Of a stretch of 64,000 bases of DNA, positions 1 to 8,109 are shown piece after piece. Position 1 is the stretch's first letter. Each line of letters starts with the position of its first letter. A model generated the notes under the pieces. The model saw only the letters and a list, made by a program, of their open reading frames with translations. It was not told where the DNA came from and searched no databases. Source of the DNA: Streptomyces sp. TLI_235 (GTDB lineage: Bacteria > Actinomycetota > Actinomycetes > Streptomycetales > Streptomycetaceae); the NCBI GenBank assembly GCA_002300355.1, contig NSGV01000001.1, forward strand, positions 868,001 to 932,000. The letters are read 5' to 3'. The translations under genes and the position numbers were made by a program.

Positions 1-22
1 GCCACGGAGGGCGGCGACGACC

Positions 23-337
23 GTGACGGCGCAGGCACAGGCCCCGGACGCACAGGCCCGGGCACTCGCACGGGCGGGCGCCGCGGCGACGGCCCTCGGG
101 ACGGCGCTGGCGGAGCGCGGCGAGCACGCGGCCGCCGAGCGCGCACTGTGGCGCGCGGTCCGCACCTGCACGGCAGCGTACGGCCCGGACGATCCGCGGC
201 TGGCGGTGCCCCTGCGGGCGCTCGGTGCGGTCTGTGCGGCCCGCGGCCGACTGGCCGAGGCGGAGGACCTGCTGAACCGGGTGCTGGCGCTGCTCGCACG
301 ACCCGGGGCGGAGAACGGAACGGAGGAGGAGTCATGA
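23..337 (+). CDS. Small tetratricopeptide-repeat protein, possibly the 3' end of a longer gene
   Basis: A 104-residue, Ala/Arg-rich helical protein. Residues about 35-95 contain paired helices of the TPR type (AERALWRAV, then YGPDDPRLAVPLRALG, then GRLAEAEDLL), a pattern used for protein-protein contacts. A GTG start is chosen because GGAGG lies at 6-10, although the 12-base spacing is long. The frame is open to the left edge, so the true start may lie outside the window. The stop overlaps the next ATG (ATGA), so it is translationally coupled to the monooxygenase downstream. Its function is unknown. Confidence 0.6.
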   Translation: MTAQAQAPDAQARALARAGAAATALGTALAERGEHAAAERALWRAVRTCTAAYGPDDPRLAVPLRALGAVCAARGRLAEAEDLLNRVLALLARPGAENGTEEES

Positions 338-1455
338 ACGGGGAGCTTCACGAGACAGTGGTGATCGGCGCGGGGCAGGCGGGACTCTGCGTCGGCCATC
401 ATCTGGCGCGTCGCGGACGGGAGTTCGTGATCCTGGACGGCAACGACCGGATCGGTGACAACTGGCGCTCGCACTGGGACTCGCTGCGGCTGTACAGCCC
501 GGCCCGCTACGACGGGCTGCCGGGCATGCGCTTCCCTGCGCCCGGCTGGTCGTTCCCCGGCAAGGACCAGGTGGCGGACTACCTGGAGGCGTACGCGGAG
601 CGGTTCCGGCTGCCGGTGCGCTCCGGCACGCGGGTGACCCGGGTGTCCCGCGCGGAGGGCGGCTACGCCGTGGACACCGACCACGGCCGGCTGCTGGCCG
701 AGAACGTGGTGGTCGCCACCGGCACCTTCGGCCGCGGGCCGTACGTCCCGCCGTTCGCGCCGCAGCTCGATCCGCGGATCCTGCAGCTGCACTCCTCCGC
801 CTACCACAACGAACGGCAGCTGCGGGACGGTCCGGTGCTGGTGGTCGGCGCCTCGCACTCGGGTGCGGACGTGGCGTACGAGGTGGCCGGGCGGCATCGG
901 ACGGTGCTCTGCGGTCGGGCGACCGGGCAGATCCCGGTCACCCTGGAGGCCCGGTCGACGCGGCTGGTGTTCCCGGTGCTGTGGCAGATCGCCGACCACG
1001 TGCTCACGATGGGCTCGCCGCTGGGGCGGCGGATGCGCGACGAGGTCCGCTCGCACGGCGGCCCGCTGCTGCGGGTGCGGGCCGAGGACCTGGCGCGGGC
1101 CGGCGTGGAGCGGGTGCCGGAGCGGATGACCGGGGTGCGGGACGGGATGCCGGTGCTCGGCGACGCCCGGGTGGTCGAGGTGGCCAACGTGGTCTGGTGC
1201 ACCGGGTTCCGGCAGGACTTCGGCTGGATCGACCTGCCGGTGGCCGGCCCGGACGGCTGGCCGCTGGAGCACCGGGGCGTGGCCGACGACGCGCCCGGCC
1301 TGTACTTCTGCGGGCTGTCCTTCCAGCGGGCGTTCAGTTCGATGCTGGTCGGCGGTGCCGGCAAGGACGCCGCGATCGTGGCGAAGCACATCGCCGCCCG
1401 CGAGCGCCGGCTGCACCGGGCGGACCGCAGGGAGCACATCCTGACCCCCGCCTGA
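334..1455 (+). CDS. FAD-dependent monooxygenase (FMO/CzcO-like family)
   Basis: A 373-residue flavoprotein. It has an N-terminal FAD-binding Rossmann motif GAGQAG at about residues 12-17 and an FMO-type segment (NWRSHWDSLRLYSP). A second nucleotide-binding motif, VVGASHSGADVAYEV, in the middle should bind NADPH. The C-terminal CGLSFQRAF segment is typical of cytosolic enzymes that oxygenate small molecules or metal-stress substrates. The ATG at 334 is preferred over upstream starts because GGAGGAGG lies at 322-329 and it overlaps the previous stop. The substrate cannot be read from the sequence. It is likely the last gene of its operon, since a new promoter follows. Confidence 0.85.
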   Translation: MNGELHETVVIGAGQAGLCVGHHLARRGREFVILDGNDRIGDNWRSHWDSLRLYSPARYDGLPGMRFPAPGWSFPGKDQVADYLEAYAERFRLPVRSGTRVTRVSRAEGGYAVDTDHGRLLAENVVVATGTFGRGPYVPPFAPQLDPRILQLHSSAYHNERQLRDGPVLVVGASHSGADVAYEVAGRHRTVLCGRATGQIPVTLEARSTRLVFPVLWQIADHVLTMGSPLGRRMRDEVRSHGGPLLRVRAEDLARAGVERVPERMTGVRDGMPVLGDARVVEVANVVWCTGFRQDFGWIDLPVAGPDGWPLEHRGVADDAPGLYFCGLSFQRAFSSMLVGGAGKDAAIVAKHIAARERRLHRADRREHILTPA

Positions 1456-1472
1456 CGACCGTCCGGACGGGC

Positions 1473-1504
1473 TTGACGCGGAAGATACTAAGCGCGCATA
1501 GTAT
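1473..1504 (+). promoter_or_regulatory. Promoter overlapped by a 20-bp palindromic operator, leaderless start
   Basis: A TTGACG box lies at 1473-1478. A near-perfect palindrome, ATACTAAGCGCGCATAGTAT (1485-1504, 9 of 10 base pairs matching), follows. Its right arm, TAGTAT (1499-1504), can serve as the -10 box, with a long 20-base spacer. The ATG starts only 4 bases after it, so transcription should begin at or next to the start codon. The third gene of the operon encodes a MarR protein, so the palindrome is most simply its own operator. This last step is inference. Confidence 0.6.
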
Positions 1505-1508
1505 TCAC

Positions 1509-1946
1509 ATGAAGCAGCTCGCCACGGCGCAGACCGTCTCCACCGCCCACCCGTCCGCGTTCTTCGCCCGCTGGGCCGACATGGCCACCTGGCCGGAGTG
1601 GAACGCCGACACCGCCTGGGTCCGCCTCGACGGCCCCTTCGTGCAGGGCGCCACCGGGGTGCTCAAGCCCAAGGGCGGGCCGAAGGTGCCCTTCACCGTC
1701 GAGGTGCTCGTCCCCGGGCGGGAGTTCACCGACGTCTCCCGCCTGCTCGGCGCCCGGCTGACCTTCCGTCACCTCGTGGAGCGCACCGCGGAGGGCACCA
1801 CCCTCGTCCGGGTCGACGTCACCCTCGCCGGCCCGCTCGCCCCGCTCTGGAACGCGATCCTCGGCAAGGACATCCGGGCCACCCTCCAGCAGGACCTCGA
1901 CCGGCTCGCAGCGGTCGCCGAGAGCAAGGCGGAGGCCCGCGCATGA
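1509..1946 (+). CDS. SRPBCC (START/Bet v1-like) family protein
   Basis: A 145-residue single-domain protein of the polyketide cyclase/SRPBCC fold, which encloses a hydrophobic ligand pocket. Supporting features are the N-terminal strand with STAHPSAFFARWADMATWPEWN, the central KGGPKVPFTVEVLVPGREF strand pair, and the long C-terminal helix ending in QQDLDRLAAVAESK. There is no Shine-Dalgarno sequence, and the ATG sits immediately behind a -10 box, so it should be translated from a leaderless mRNA. It is the first gene of a three-gene operon whose members overlap by ATGA. The ligand is unknown; it may be the small molecule sensed by the MarR partner. Confidence 0.8.
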   Translation: MKQLATAQTVSTAHPSAFFARWADMATWPEWNADTAWVRLDGPFVQGATGVLKPKGGPKVPFTVEVLVPGREFTDVSRLLGARLTFRHLVERTAEGTTLVRVDVTLAGPLAPLWNAILGKDIRATLQQDLDRLAAVAESKAEARA

Positions 1947-2356
1947 GGGCCTGGCTCGGCGTCGTCTGCCGCGACCACGTGCAGCGCGGCACCGGGCTGG
2001 GCATCGCCCAGCTCAACCACGGCCGCCGGGACGCCGTCGCCCGCCTGGGCGCCGGCGACTGGCTGGTCTACTACTCGCCCCGGACGAGTCTCGCCGACGG
2101 GCGCCCGCTGCGTGCCTTCACCGCCATCGGCACCGTCTCCGACGAGGAGATCTGGCAGGCCGACGAGGGCGGCTTCAAGCCCTGGCGGCGGCGGGTGGAC
2201 TACCTGCCCGGCACCGCCGAGGCGCCGCTCGCGCAGTTCGACGGCGCACTCGACCTCACCGCGGCCCCGAACTGGGGGTACCGGCTGCGCCGTGGCCTGG
2301 TCGAGCTGACGGCGCACGACCTCGGCCTCGTCCGGGCCGCTATGGTCACCGCATGA
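1943..2356 (+). CDS. EVE-domain protein
   Basis: A 137-residue protein that begins with a typical EVE/PUA-like strand (AWLGVVCRDHVQRG). GDWLVYYSPRT in the middle and FTAIGTVSDEEIWQ afterwards match the part of the fold that forms the base-binding pocket. EVE domains are related to YTH and ASCH domains and are thought to bind modified nucleobases in DNA or RNA. The ATG overlaps the stop of the SRPBCC gene, and its own stop overlaps the MarR start, so all three proteins should be made in equal amounts from one mRNA. The role of this combination is not known. Confidence 0.8.
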   Translation: MRAWLGVVCRDHVQRGTGLGIAQLNHGRRDAVARLGAGDWLVYYSPRTSLADGRPLRAFTAIGTVSDEEIWQADEGGFKPWRRRVDYLPGTAEAPLAQFDGALDLTAAPNWGYRLRRGLVELTAHDLGLVRAAMVTA

Positions 2357-2826
2357 CCGACCACCCGCCGCGCCTGGCCAGCGGCTTCACCGACGCCGAC
2401 GAGAGCCCCGGCCTGCTGCTCTGGCAGGTCACCAACCGCTGGCAGGCCGCCCAGCGCGCCGCCCTCAAGCCGCACGGGCTGACCCACGTCCAGTTCGTGC
2501 TGCTCGCCTCGCTGAGCTGGCTGCAGGCGGACGGCCCGGTCACGCAGAAGCAGCTCGCCGACCACGCCGCCACCGATCCGATGATGACCTCTCAGGTGCT
2601 GCGCGCCCTGGAGTCCCGCGGCCTGGTCCACCGGCTGCCGCACCCGCACGACCGCCGTGCCCGCGCCCTCGCCGCGACCGACGAGGGCCGGGCGCTCGCC
2701 GACCGCGCCGTCGCCGCGGTCGAGGCCTGCGACCGCGCCTTCTTCGAACCGCTCGGCGAGGACGCCGGCACCTTCACCACCGCCCTGCGTTCGCTCCGCC
2801 GCACCCCGGGGCCGACCGGGGAGTGA
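2353..2826 (+). CDS. MarR-family transcriptional regulator
   Basis: A 157-residue winged-helix regulator. The recognition part reads VTQKQLADHAATDPMMTSQVLRALESRGLVHR, followed by the typical wing HPHDRRARALAATDEG at about residues 95-110. The flanking helices form the dimer interface seen in MarR proteins. It is the last gene of the SRPBCC-EVE-MarR operon. The palindrome at 1485-1504 in the operon's own promoter is the obvious candidate site, which would make it an autorepressor relieved by a small ligand. No other target can be seen in the neighbourhood. Confidence 0.88.
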   Translation: MTDHPPRLASGFTDADESPGLLLWQVTNRWQAAQRAALKPHGLTHVQFVLLASLSWLQADGPVTQKQLADHAATDPMMTSQVLRALESRGLVHRLPHPHDRRARALAATDEGRALADRAVAAVEACDRAFFEPLGEDAGTFTTALRSLRRTPGPTGE

Positions 2827-3045
2827 CCCCGCGGCCCACCCGAAGAACCGGCCCGCACCGACGGGGTGTCGGAACGGCCACCGGCGAACGGGTGGCCGAC
2901 GCCGAGGCGGCAGCCCCCTCCGGGATCTCCGCCACCGGACCGCCGGACGAGGCGAGTTCGACGAGGTGCGGCAGTGGGTTCGGCCGCCGCGCGCACCGGC
3001 GCACCCCTACGGCGGGGCGTCGGCGGCGGCCCGTACGATCGGGGC

Positions 3046-3762
3046 ATGCTCACGGTCGCCACCTGGAACGTCCTGCACCGCGTCCACGCGGAGAACTGGG
3101 ACAGCGACGTCCTCGACCGCTGGCCCGAGGAGTCCGCGCGGATCGCCGCGGTGACCGCCCGGGTGGCCGGGCTGGCCGAGCGGGTGGTGGCGCTGCAGGA
3201 GGTCAGCGGCGACCAACTCGCCTCGCTCCAATCGGCGTTGCCCGCGAGCCGGAGCATTCGCACCCTCGACTACCCGCGCGTCCCGACACCCCGCCGGATC
3301 CCCACCCGGCTGGCCGACCGCAGCGAGCACCTGGTGCTGCTGGTCGACGGGCCCGCCGAAGTGGTGGCCGCCGAGGCCTTCGCGGACGATCCCGGCAAGG
3401 GCCTGCTCGCCGTCCGCACGGCCGGCCTGCTGGTCGTCGCCACCCATGTGAGCACCGGCCCCCGACGCCCCGGCCAACTGGCCCGGCTGGCGCGGGTGGT
3501 GGCCGAGGCCCCGGAGCGCACGGCCGTGCTGCTGGGCGACTTCAACGCCGACCGGACGACCGTGACGGCCGAACTCGGCCCCGGCTTCGCCGTCGCCGAA
3601 CTCCCGCCCGCGGCACCGCCGACCAGGCCCCGCGAGACGGGCGCGCCCAAGTCCCAGTGGATCGACCACGTGGTCGTCCACGGCATCGGCGGCCGCGGCG
3701 CGATTGTCGACGACGTGGCGGGGCTCTCCGACCACAACCCCGTCCGCGCCGAGGTCGGTTAG
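3046..3762 (+). CDS. Endonuclease/exonuclease/phosphatase family hydrolase
   Basis: A 238-residue metal-dependent phosphohydrolase of the EEP (DNase I/exonuclease III-like) fold. The signature elements are TWNVLH near the N-terminus (metal-binding Asn), ALQEVSG (catalytic Glu), ATHVSTGP, LLGDFNAD (catalytic Asp/Asn) and the C-terminal WIDHVVVH...LSDHNPV with the catalytic His. No signal peptide is present, so it should be cytosolic. The substrate could be a nucleic acid or a phosphoester. The ATG lies 6 bases behind TACGAT (3034-3039) with no ribosome-binding site, which suggests a leaderless mRNA. Confidence 0.82.
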   Translation: MLTVATWNVLHRVHAENWDSDVLDRWPEESARIAAVTARVAGLAERVVALQEVSGDQLASLQSALPASRSIRTLDYPRVPTPRRIPTRLADRSEHLVLLVDGPAEVVAAEAFADDPGKGLLAVRTAGLLVVATHVSTGPRRPGQLARLARVVAEAPERTAVLLGDFNADRTTVTAELGPGFAVAELPPAAPPTRPRETGAPKSQWIDHVVVHGIGGRGAIVDDVAGLSDHNPVRAEVG

Positions 3763-3797
3763 CACGCCGCCGCGGAGAACGGCGCAGGGAGGACACC

Positions 3798-4571
3798 ATG
3801 GCACCGCAGGACCCGGTGGCGGGCTTCTACGACGGCCTCGCCTCCGACTACCACCTGATCTACGCCGACTGGGACGCCGGCATCCGTCGGCAGGGCGCGG
3901 CCCTCGACGGCCTGCTCTCCGCACACCTCGGGCCCGGTCCGGCGGACGTCCTCGACTGCTCCTGCGGCATCGGCACCCAGGCGATCGGGCTCGCCCTGCG
4001 CGGCCACCGGGTGGTCGGCTCCGACCTCAGCGCGGCGGCCGCGGCCCGGGCGGCCCGCGAGGCCGCGGCGCGGAACACCGAGCTGCCGACCGCCGCCGCC
4101 GACATGCGCCGACTGCCGTTCGCCGCCGGCCGGTTCGACGCGGTCCTCAGCGCGGACAACTCCCTCCCCCACCTGCTGACCGCCGTGGACGTCCGCACCG
4201 CCCTCGGCGCCATGCGCCGGGTGCTCCGCCCCGGCGGGCTGCTGCTCGTCAGCACCCGCCCGTACGACGAACTGCGCCGCACCCGGCCCGCCGAGACGCC
4301 CCCGCGGGTCGTCGAGACGCCGGGCGGCCGGACGACCACCTTCCAGCGGTGGCACTGGCACGAGGACGGCGAGCACTACGACCTCGACATGGTGCAGGAG
4401 CGCAGCGGGCCGGACGGCGTCCGCACCGAGGTGCGGCGTGCCACCTACTGGGCGATCGGCCGGCAGCAGCTGACGGCGCTCGTGGCCGAGGCCGGGTTCG
4501 TCCGGCTGGTGTGGGCCGAGCCGGAGGAGAGCGGCTTCTTCCAGCCCGTGCTGACCGCCGTCGCACCGTGA
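3798..4571 (+). CDS. Class I SAM-dependent methyltransferase
   Basis: A 257-residue methyltransferase. FYDGLASDYHLIYADWD opens the protein. The SAM-binding motif I reads VLDCSCGIGTQ at about residues 52-62; Cys replaces the more common Gly within it. GSDLS (acidic loop), DAVLSADNSLPHL (motif post I/II) and LRPGGLLLVSTRP (motif III) follow. The ATG has a good AGGGAGGA ribosome-binding site at about 3786-3793. The gene stands alone between an EEP hydrolase and a small membrane protein, so the context says nothing about the substrate, which is probably a small molecule. Confidence 0.85.
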   Translation: MAPQDPVAGFYDGLASDYHLIYADWDAGIRRQGAALDGLLSAHLGPGPADVLDCSCGIGTQAIGLALRGHRVVGSDLSAAAAARAAREAAARNTELPTAAADMRRLPFAAGRFDAVLSADNSLPHLLTAVDVRTALGAMRRVLRPGGLLLVSTRPYDELRRTRPAETPPRVVETPGGRTTTFQRWHWHEDGEHYDLDMVQERSGPDGVRTEVRRATYWAIGRQQLTALVAEAGFVRLVWAEPEESGFFQPVLTAVAP

Positions 4572-4724
4572 GCCGACCGGGCGGCTCCGGGAGGTTTCCC
4601 CGCCGCGAACGCGGTCAGACGCCGGGCAGGGGAGGCTCGCGGCCCTGACCCGCGGGCCGCCCGTCGGCGTCCACGCACTCCGGCCGTGCGGCGGTGCGCC
4701 GCCGCCGCACCGAGGATGGGGACC

Positions 4725-5219
4725 ATGGCACAGCAGCGGGATCCGGCCGACGGCCGGGACGAGAGCCCTGAGGAGCGGGCCGACCGGCTCTGGGCGGAGC
4801 TGCTCCAGGAGGTGCGGATCGCGCAGACCGGCGCGCAGATCATGTTCGGCTTCCTGCTGACCGTGGTGTTCACCGAGCGCTTCACCACGCTGCACGGCTT
4901 CGACCGCGCCCTCTACGTCGCCGTCGTGACGCTGGGCGCGGTGGCCACCGGCACCCTGATGGCGCCGGTCTCCTACCACCGGCTGCTGGCCGGGCGGCAC
5001 GTCAAGCCGCGCATGGTCGCCGCCGCCGGCCGGCTGGTCTCGCTCGGGGTGGCGCTCCTCGCGCTGAACGTCGGCGCGGCGCTCCTGCTGCTGCTCAAGG
5101 TCGCCGGCCTCACCTGGGGTGCCTGGGCGATCGCGGGCGCCGTGATGGCCTGGTTCGCCCTCTGCTGGGTGCTCCTCCCGGTCACGCTGCTGCGCCGGTA
5201 CGGCTCACGGGAGAGGTGA
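4725..5219 (+). CDS. Four-helix membrane protein, DUF6328-like
   Basis: A 164-residue integral membrane protein with a charged N-terminal segment (DESPEERADRLWAELLQEVRIAQTG) and four hydrophobic stretches: MFGFLLTVVF, YVAVVTLGAVATG, GVALLALNVGAALLLLL and AGAVMAWFALCWVLLPV. The conserved LLQEVRIAQTGAQIMFGFLL is typical of an actinobacterial family of small membrane proteins of unknown function (DUF6328). The ATG at 4725 is preferred because GAGGA lies at 4712-4716. Two further in-frame starts lie upstream, at 4686 and 4716. Confidence 0.75.
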   Translation: MAQQRDPADGRDESPEERADRLWAELLQEVRIAQTGAQIMFGFLLTVVFTERFTTLHGFDRALYVAVVTLGAVATGTLMAPVSYHRLLAGRHVKPRMVAAAGRLVSLGVALLALNVGAALLLLLKVAGLTWGAWAIAGAVMAWFALCWVLLPVTLLRRYGSRER

Positions 5220-5261
5220 GTCGCACCGGCGGCGGGCTGGCCGGGCCCGGTCGGGCCGGAC

Positions 5262-5486
5262 TCAGGTGTCGCGCTCGGGCGGCTGCTCGGTGTCGCGGCC
5301 GTCCTGGTGGTGGCGGTCGAACCGGTCATGGCGGTGCGGCCAGTGCCAGTGGTGCCGCGGGCGGCGTTCGTGCCGCTCGTGCGGCCTGCGGAGCGTGTCG
5401 GCCGGCGGCCCGGGGTTCACCGGGACGGTGGCGGTACCGGGAGGATCGTGCGGGCGCAGCTCGGGCGGGCCCGGATTGACGGTCAT
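5262..5486 (-). CDS. Small His/Arg/Pro-rich protein
   Basis: A 74-residue protein that would be missed without the strong AAGGAGG ribosome-binding site in front of its ATG. The N-terminal half is Pro-rich and contains VNPGPP twice. The C-terminal half is crowded with His and Arg (RPRHHWHWPHRHDRFDRHH) and ends in acidic residues. No membrane segment or signal is visible. Such His-rich tails can bind divalent metals, but this is inference. It is monocistronic and converges on the gene at 4725. Its opening MTV and its Pro-rich start resemble the 76-residue protein at 6730. Confidence 0.55.
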   Translation of the reverse strand: MTVNPGPPELRPHDPPGTATVPVNPGPPADTLRRPHERHERRPRHHWHWPHRHDRFDRHHQDGRDTEQPPERDT

Positions 5487-5629
5487 GGCGGCCTCCTTCC
5501 CCCCTTCACTGTGCTCCTGCCCGGCCCGCGAAGCCACACCACCGGGGCGGTGTGGCCGGCGCCGGACCGGGCAGACGCCGGTCACGGGGCCGGTCGGCTG
5601 CGGCCGGACCCCGGTGGAGGTGATCGGCC

Positions 5630-5851
5630 GTGCTGTCCACGACCGGCGGTCCGGGCCGGCCGCTGTCCAGAGTGTCCGCGCCGCTCCTGGCACTGCTGAC
5701 CGCCCTGTTCGCGTTCTGGGCGGTGGCCGCCGGGGACGGCGACCCGGCGGGCCGCACCGTGCCGGCCTGTCTGGCCCTGGCCTTCGGCGCGCTCGCCGTC
5801 TTCGCGGCGGCGGACCTGCTGGTGCTCGGACGCCGTCGGCGCGATCGGTGA
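5630..5851 (+). CDS. Small two-helix membrane protein
   Basis: A 73-residue protein with a short basic N-terminus, two hydrophobic helices (APLLALLTALFAFWAVAAG, then ACLALAFGALAVFAAADLLVLG) and an RRRRDR tail that should stay in the cytoplasm. The GTG start at 5630 has an excellent GGAGGTGAT ribosome-binding site at 5616-5624. It is not a member of any family I recognise. It lies divergent from the His-rich protein, and 5487-5629 is their shared upstream region. Confidence 0.6.
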   Translation: MLSTTGGPGRPLSRVSAPLLALLTALFAFWAVAAGDGDPAGRTVPACLALAFGALAVFAAADLLVLGRRRRDR

Positions 5852-5963
5852 GACGTGATCGGTAGGGACGTGATCGGTAGGGAGCCGCCCGGTTTCGCAC
5901 CGGGCCGCCCGGTGGGACGGTCGAGGGACGGCCCGGACCCGAGTACGGAGGAAGGTGGCCGCG

Positions 5964-6530
5964 ATGACCGGTCTGCAGGGCAGGGCGGTGGCGTTCCTGG
6001 TGGCGCCCAAGGGCGCGGAGCAGCTCGAACTGGAATCGCCGTGGAACGCGGTGGAGCGGGCCGGCGGCACGCCGCGGCTGGTGTCCACCAAGGGCGGGAC
6101 GGTCCGGGCGTTCCGGCACCTCGACCCGGCCGACACCTTCCGGGTGGACGCGGTGGTCGCGGATGTCACGGCGGCGGAGTTCGACGCCCTCGTCCTGCCG
6201 GGCGGCGTCGCCAGCCCGGACTTCCTGCGGATGGACCCGCGGGCGGTCGGTTTCGTCCGCGGCTTCTTCGACCTGCGCAAACCGGTGGCGGTGATCTGCC
6301 ACGGCCCGTGGACGCTGATCGAGGCGGACGTCGTCCGCGGCCGGACCCTCACCTCCTGGCCGAGCCTGCGCACCGACCTGCGGAACGCCGGCGCGCACTG
6401 GGTCGACCGGGAGGTGGCGGTCTGCCACGACGGCCCCAACACGCTGGTCTCCAGCCGCAGGCCTGCCGACCTGCCCGCCTTCGAGCGCACCCTGCTGGAC
6501 GAGTTCGCCCGCGCCCCGGCCCGCACCTGA
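5964..6530 (+). CDS. DJ-1/PfpI-family protein (class I glutamine amidotransferase-like)
   Basis: A 188-residue protein of the DJ-1/PfpI superfamily. The nucleophile elbow reads VAVICHGPWTL, with the catalytic Cys and adjacent His. FDALVLPGG earlier supplies the conserved Glu/Asp-side loop, and the C-terminal part carries NAGAHWVDREV and CHDGPNTLVSSR. Members act as intracellular peptidases, deglycases or stress chaperones. The ATG at 5964 is chosen because GGAGGAAGG ends 7-8 bases before it; a GTG at 5955 is possible but lies inside that ribosome-binding site. It is probably a general stress gene, in keeping with the neighbouring stress-signalling block. Confidence 0.85.
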   Translation: MTGLQGRAVAFLVAPKGAEQLELESPWNAVERAGGTPRLVSTKGGTVRAFRHLDPADTFRVDAVVADVTAAEFDALVLPGGVASPDFLRMDPRAVGFVRGFFDLRKPVAVICHGPWTLIEADVVRGRTLTSWPSLRTDLRNAGAHWVDREVAVCHDGPNTLVSSRRPADLPAFERTLLDEFARAPART

Positions 6531-6729
6531 GAGGCACCCGCCCGTGCTGCCGCCGTTCCGGCCGCGGGGGTTGGGGCGGGCGGCATGGGGTACGCGCCGG
6601 AACGGGGGAGATCGGTGCCCCGGGCCGGCCGGCCCGGGGGCTGCGGTCCGGCGCGAGCCGTCGGACCATGGACGGGGTGCCCGGCCGCCCGAGGCGTCCG
6701 GAGTTCGCCCCCGTGACAAGGAGGACGCC

Positions 6730-6960
6730 ATGACCGTCCCCGTTCCGCCGGGACCGGATGTCGGACCGATTCCCGACCCGGCTTCGCCCGTCCCTCCCCC
6801 GCCCGTCCCGGTGCCCCCGGTGCCGCCCGCGCCGGAACCGGTGCCCCCGGGTCCCGCTCCGGTGCCGCCGGACCCGCCCGTGCCGGGGCCGGACCCCGCT
6901 CCGCCGGACCTGGCCCGCCCGGGCGGTTCGGCGGGCCCGGCGAGAGGCCCGGGCCGGTGA
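6730..6960 (+). CDS. Small Pro-rich protein coupled to a carboxylate-amine ligase
   Basis: A 76-residue protein made almost entirely of Pro, Val, Gly and Ala, with irregular PVPPVPPAPEPVPP-type repeats and a GGSAGPARGPGR tail. It has a strong AAGGAGG ribosome-binding site at 6718-6724, and its stop overlaps the GTG of the ligase gene (GTGA). These are the main reasons for calling it real. There is no signal peptide, so it should be cytosolic and unstructured. It could be a scaffold, or even a substrate of the coupled ligase; nothing in the sequence proves either. Confidence 0.5.
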   Translation: MTVPVPPGPDVGPIPDPASPVPPPPVPVPPVPPAPEPVPPGPAPVPPDPPVPGPDPAPPDLARPGGSAGPARGPGR

Positions 6961-8102
6961 CGGGCGGGGTGCGCCCCCACCGGGTGCTGGAGGTGCCGAC
7001 GGTGGGTGTGGAGGAGGAGTTCCTCCTGGTCGACCGGCACTCCCGGCTGCCCGCCGGTCGCGCGCCCGGCGTCGTCAAGGAGGCCTCGGACGTGCTCGGC
7101 GAGCGGGTCCAAACCGAGTTCTTCACCTCGCAGGCCGAGGTGTGCACCCGGCCCGCGCACGGCCTGGCGGAGCTGCGGGCCGATCTGGCGCATGCGCGGG
7201 CGGTGCTGCGGGAGGCCGCCGCGGGCGCGGACTGCCGGCCGGTCGGCACCGGGATGCCGGTGATGGTGGAGGAGCACCCGCCGTCGATCACCGACACGGC
7301 CCGCTACCGGCGGATCAGCGAGCACGTCGGCGCGGTCGCCACCAGCCCGGAGGGCCTGGTCTGCGGGTGCCATGTGCACATCGGGGTGCCGTGCCGGGCC
7401 CGGGCGCTGGCGCTGAACAACCGGATGCGGCCGTGGCTGCCGGTCCTCCAGGCGCTGGCCGTGAACTCGCCGTTCAGCGCCGGCCGGGACACCGGCTACG
7501 CGAGCTGGCGGCACGCGTTCTACCGGCGCTGGCCGACGGTCGGTCCGGCTCCGTGGCTGGACGAGCCCGCGTACCGGGCGACGGTGGGCGGGCTGCTGGA
7601 GGCCGGGGTGATCCTGGACACCGCGATGCTCTACTGGTACTCGCGGCCGTCCGAGCACGTGCCGACCCTGGAGATCAGGGTGGCCGACACCAGCGCGGAC
7701 GTGGACACCACGCTGCTGCTCGCCGCGCTCGTCCGCGGCCTCGCCACCACGATGCTGGCCGAGCTCCCCGAGGATGACGCGGCGGACGCCGGCCCGCCGG
7801 GCGCGGACACCACGGCGATGATCGACGCCGCGCACTGGTCGGCCGCGCAGTCCGGCATCCACGGCAACGGGCCGGACCCGGTGACCGGGCGGATCGTGCC
7901 GATGCGCCTGCTGGTGGACCGGCTGGTCGAGCGGGCCAGGCCGGGGCTGGAGGCCGCCGGCGACCTGGGTACCGTCCGCCTGCTGCTGTCCGGCCTGTGC
8001 GCGGCCGGGACGGGCGCCGAGCGGCAGCGGGCCGCCTTCGCCCGGCGCGGCCGGTACGGCGACGTGGTGGACGAGCTCGCCGCACTGACGGCCGAGGCCT
8101 GA
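6957..8102 (+). CDS. Carboxylate-amine ligase, GCS2/YbdK family
   Basis: A 381-residue ATP-dependent ligase of the glutamate-cysteine ligase type 2 family. TVGVEEEFLLVD at about residues 15-26 supplies the conserved acidic cluster. CGCHVHIGVP carries the metal and substrate His residues, and EHVPTLEIRVADTSADV the C-terminal active-site strand. IHGNGPDPVTGR is also typical. Family members join Glu or another acid to an amine, for example Glu to Cys. Its exact substrate is unknown. The GTG start overlaps the stop of the Pro-rich protein, so expression is coupled. A strong hairpin follows directly at 8110. Confidence 0.85.
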   Translation: MTGGVRPHRVLEVPTVGVEEEFLLVDRHSRLPAGRAPGVVKEASDVLGERVQTEFFTSQAEVCTRPAHGLAELRADLAHARAVLREAAAGADCRPVGTGMPVMVEEHPPSITDTARYRRISEHVGAVATSPEGLVCGCHVHIGVPCRARALALNNRMRPWLPVLQALAVNSPFSAGRDTGYASWRHAFYRRWPTVGPAPWLDEPAYRATVGGLLEAGVILDTAMLYWYSRPSEHVPTLEIRVADTSADVDTTLLLAALVRGLATTMLAELPEDDAADAGPPGADTTAMIDAAHWSAAQSGIHGNGPDPVTGRIVPMRLLVDRLVERARPGLEAAGDLGTVRLLLSGLCAAGTGAERQRAAFARRGRYGDVVDELAALTAEA

Positions 8103-8109
8103 CCGCTGC

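Noticed and set aside
5262..7862. A long minus-strand frame ending in the His-rich protein
   Set aside because: Only its last 74 codons have a ribosome-binding site; the rest is antisense to the ligase and other plus-strand genes.
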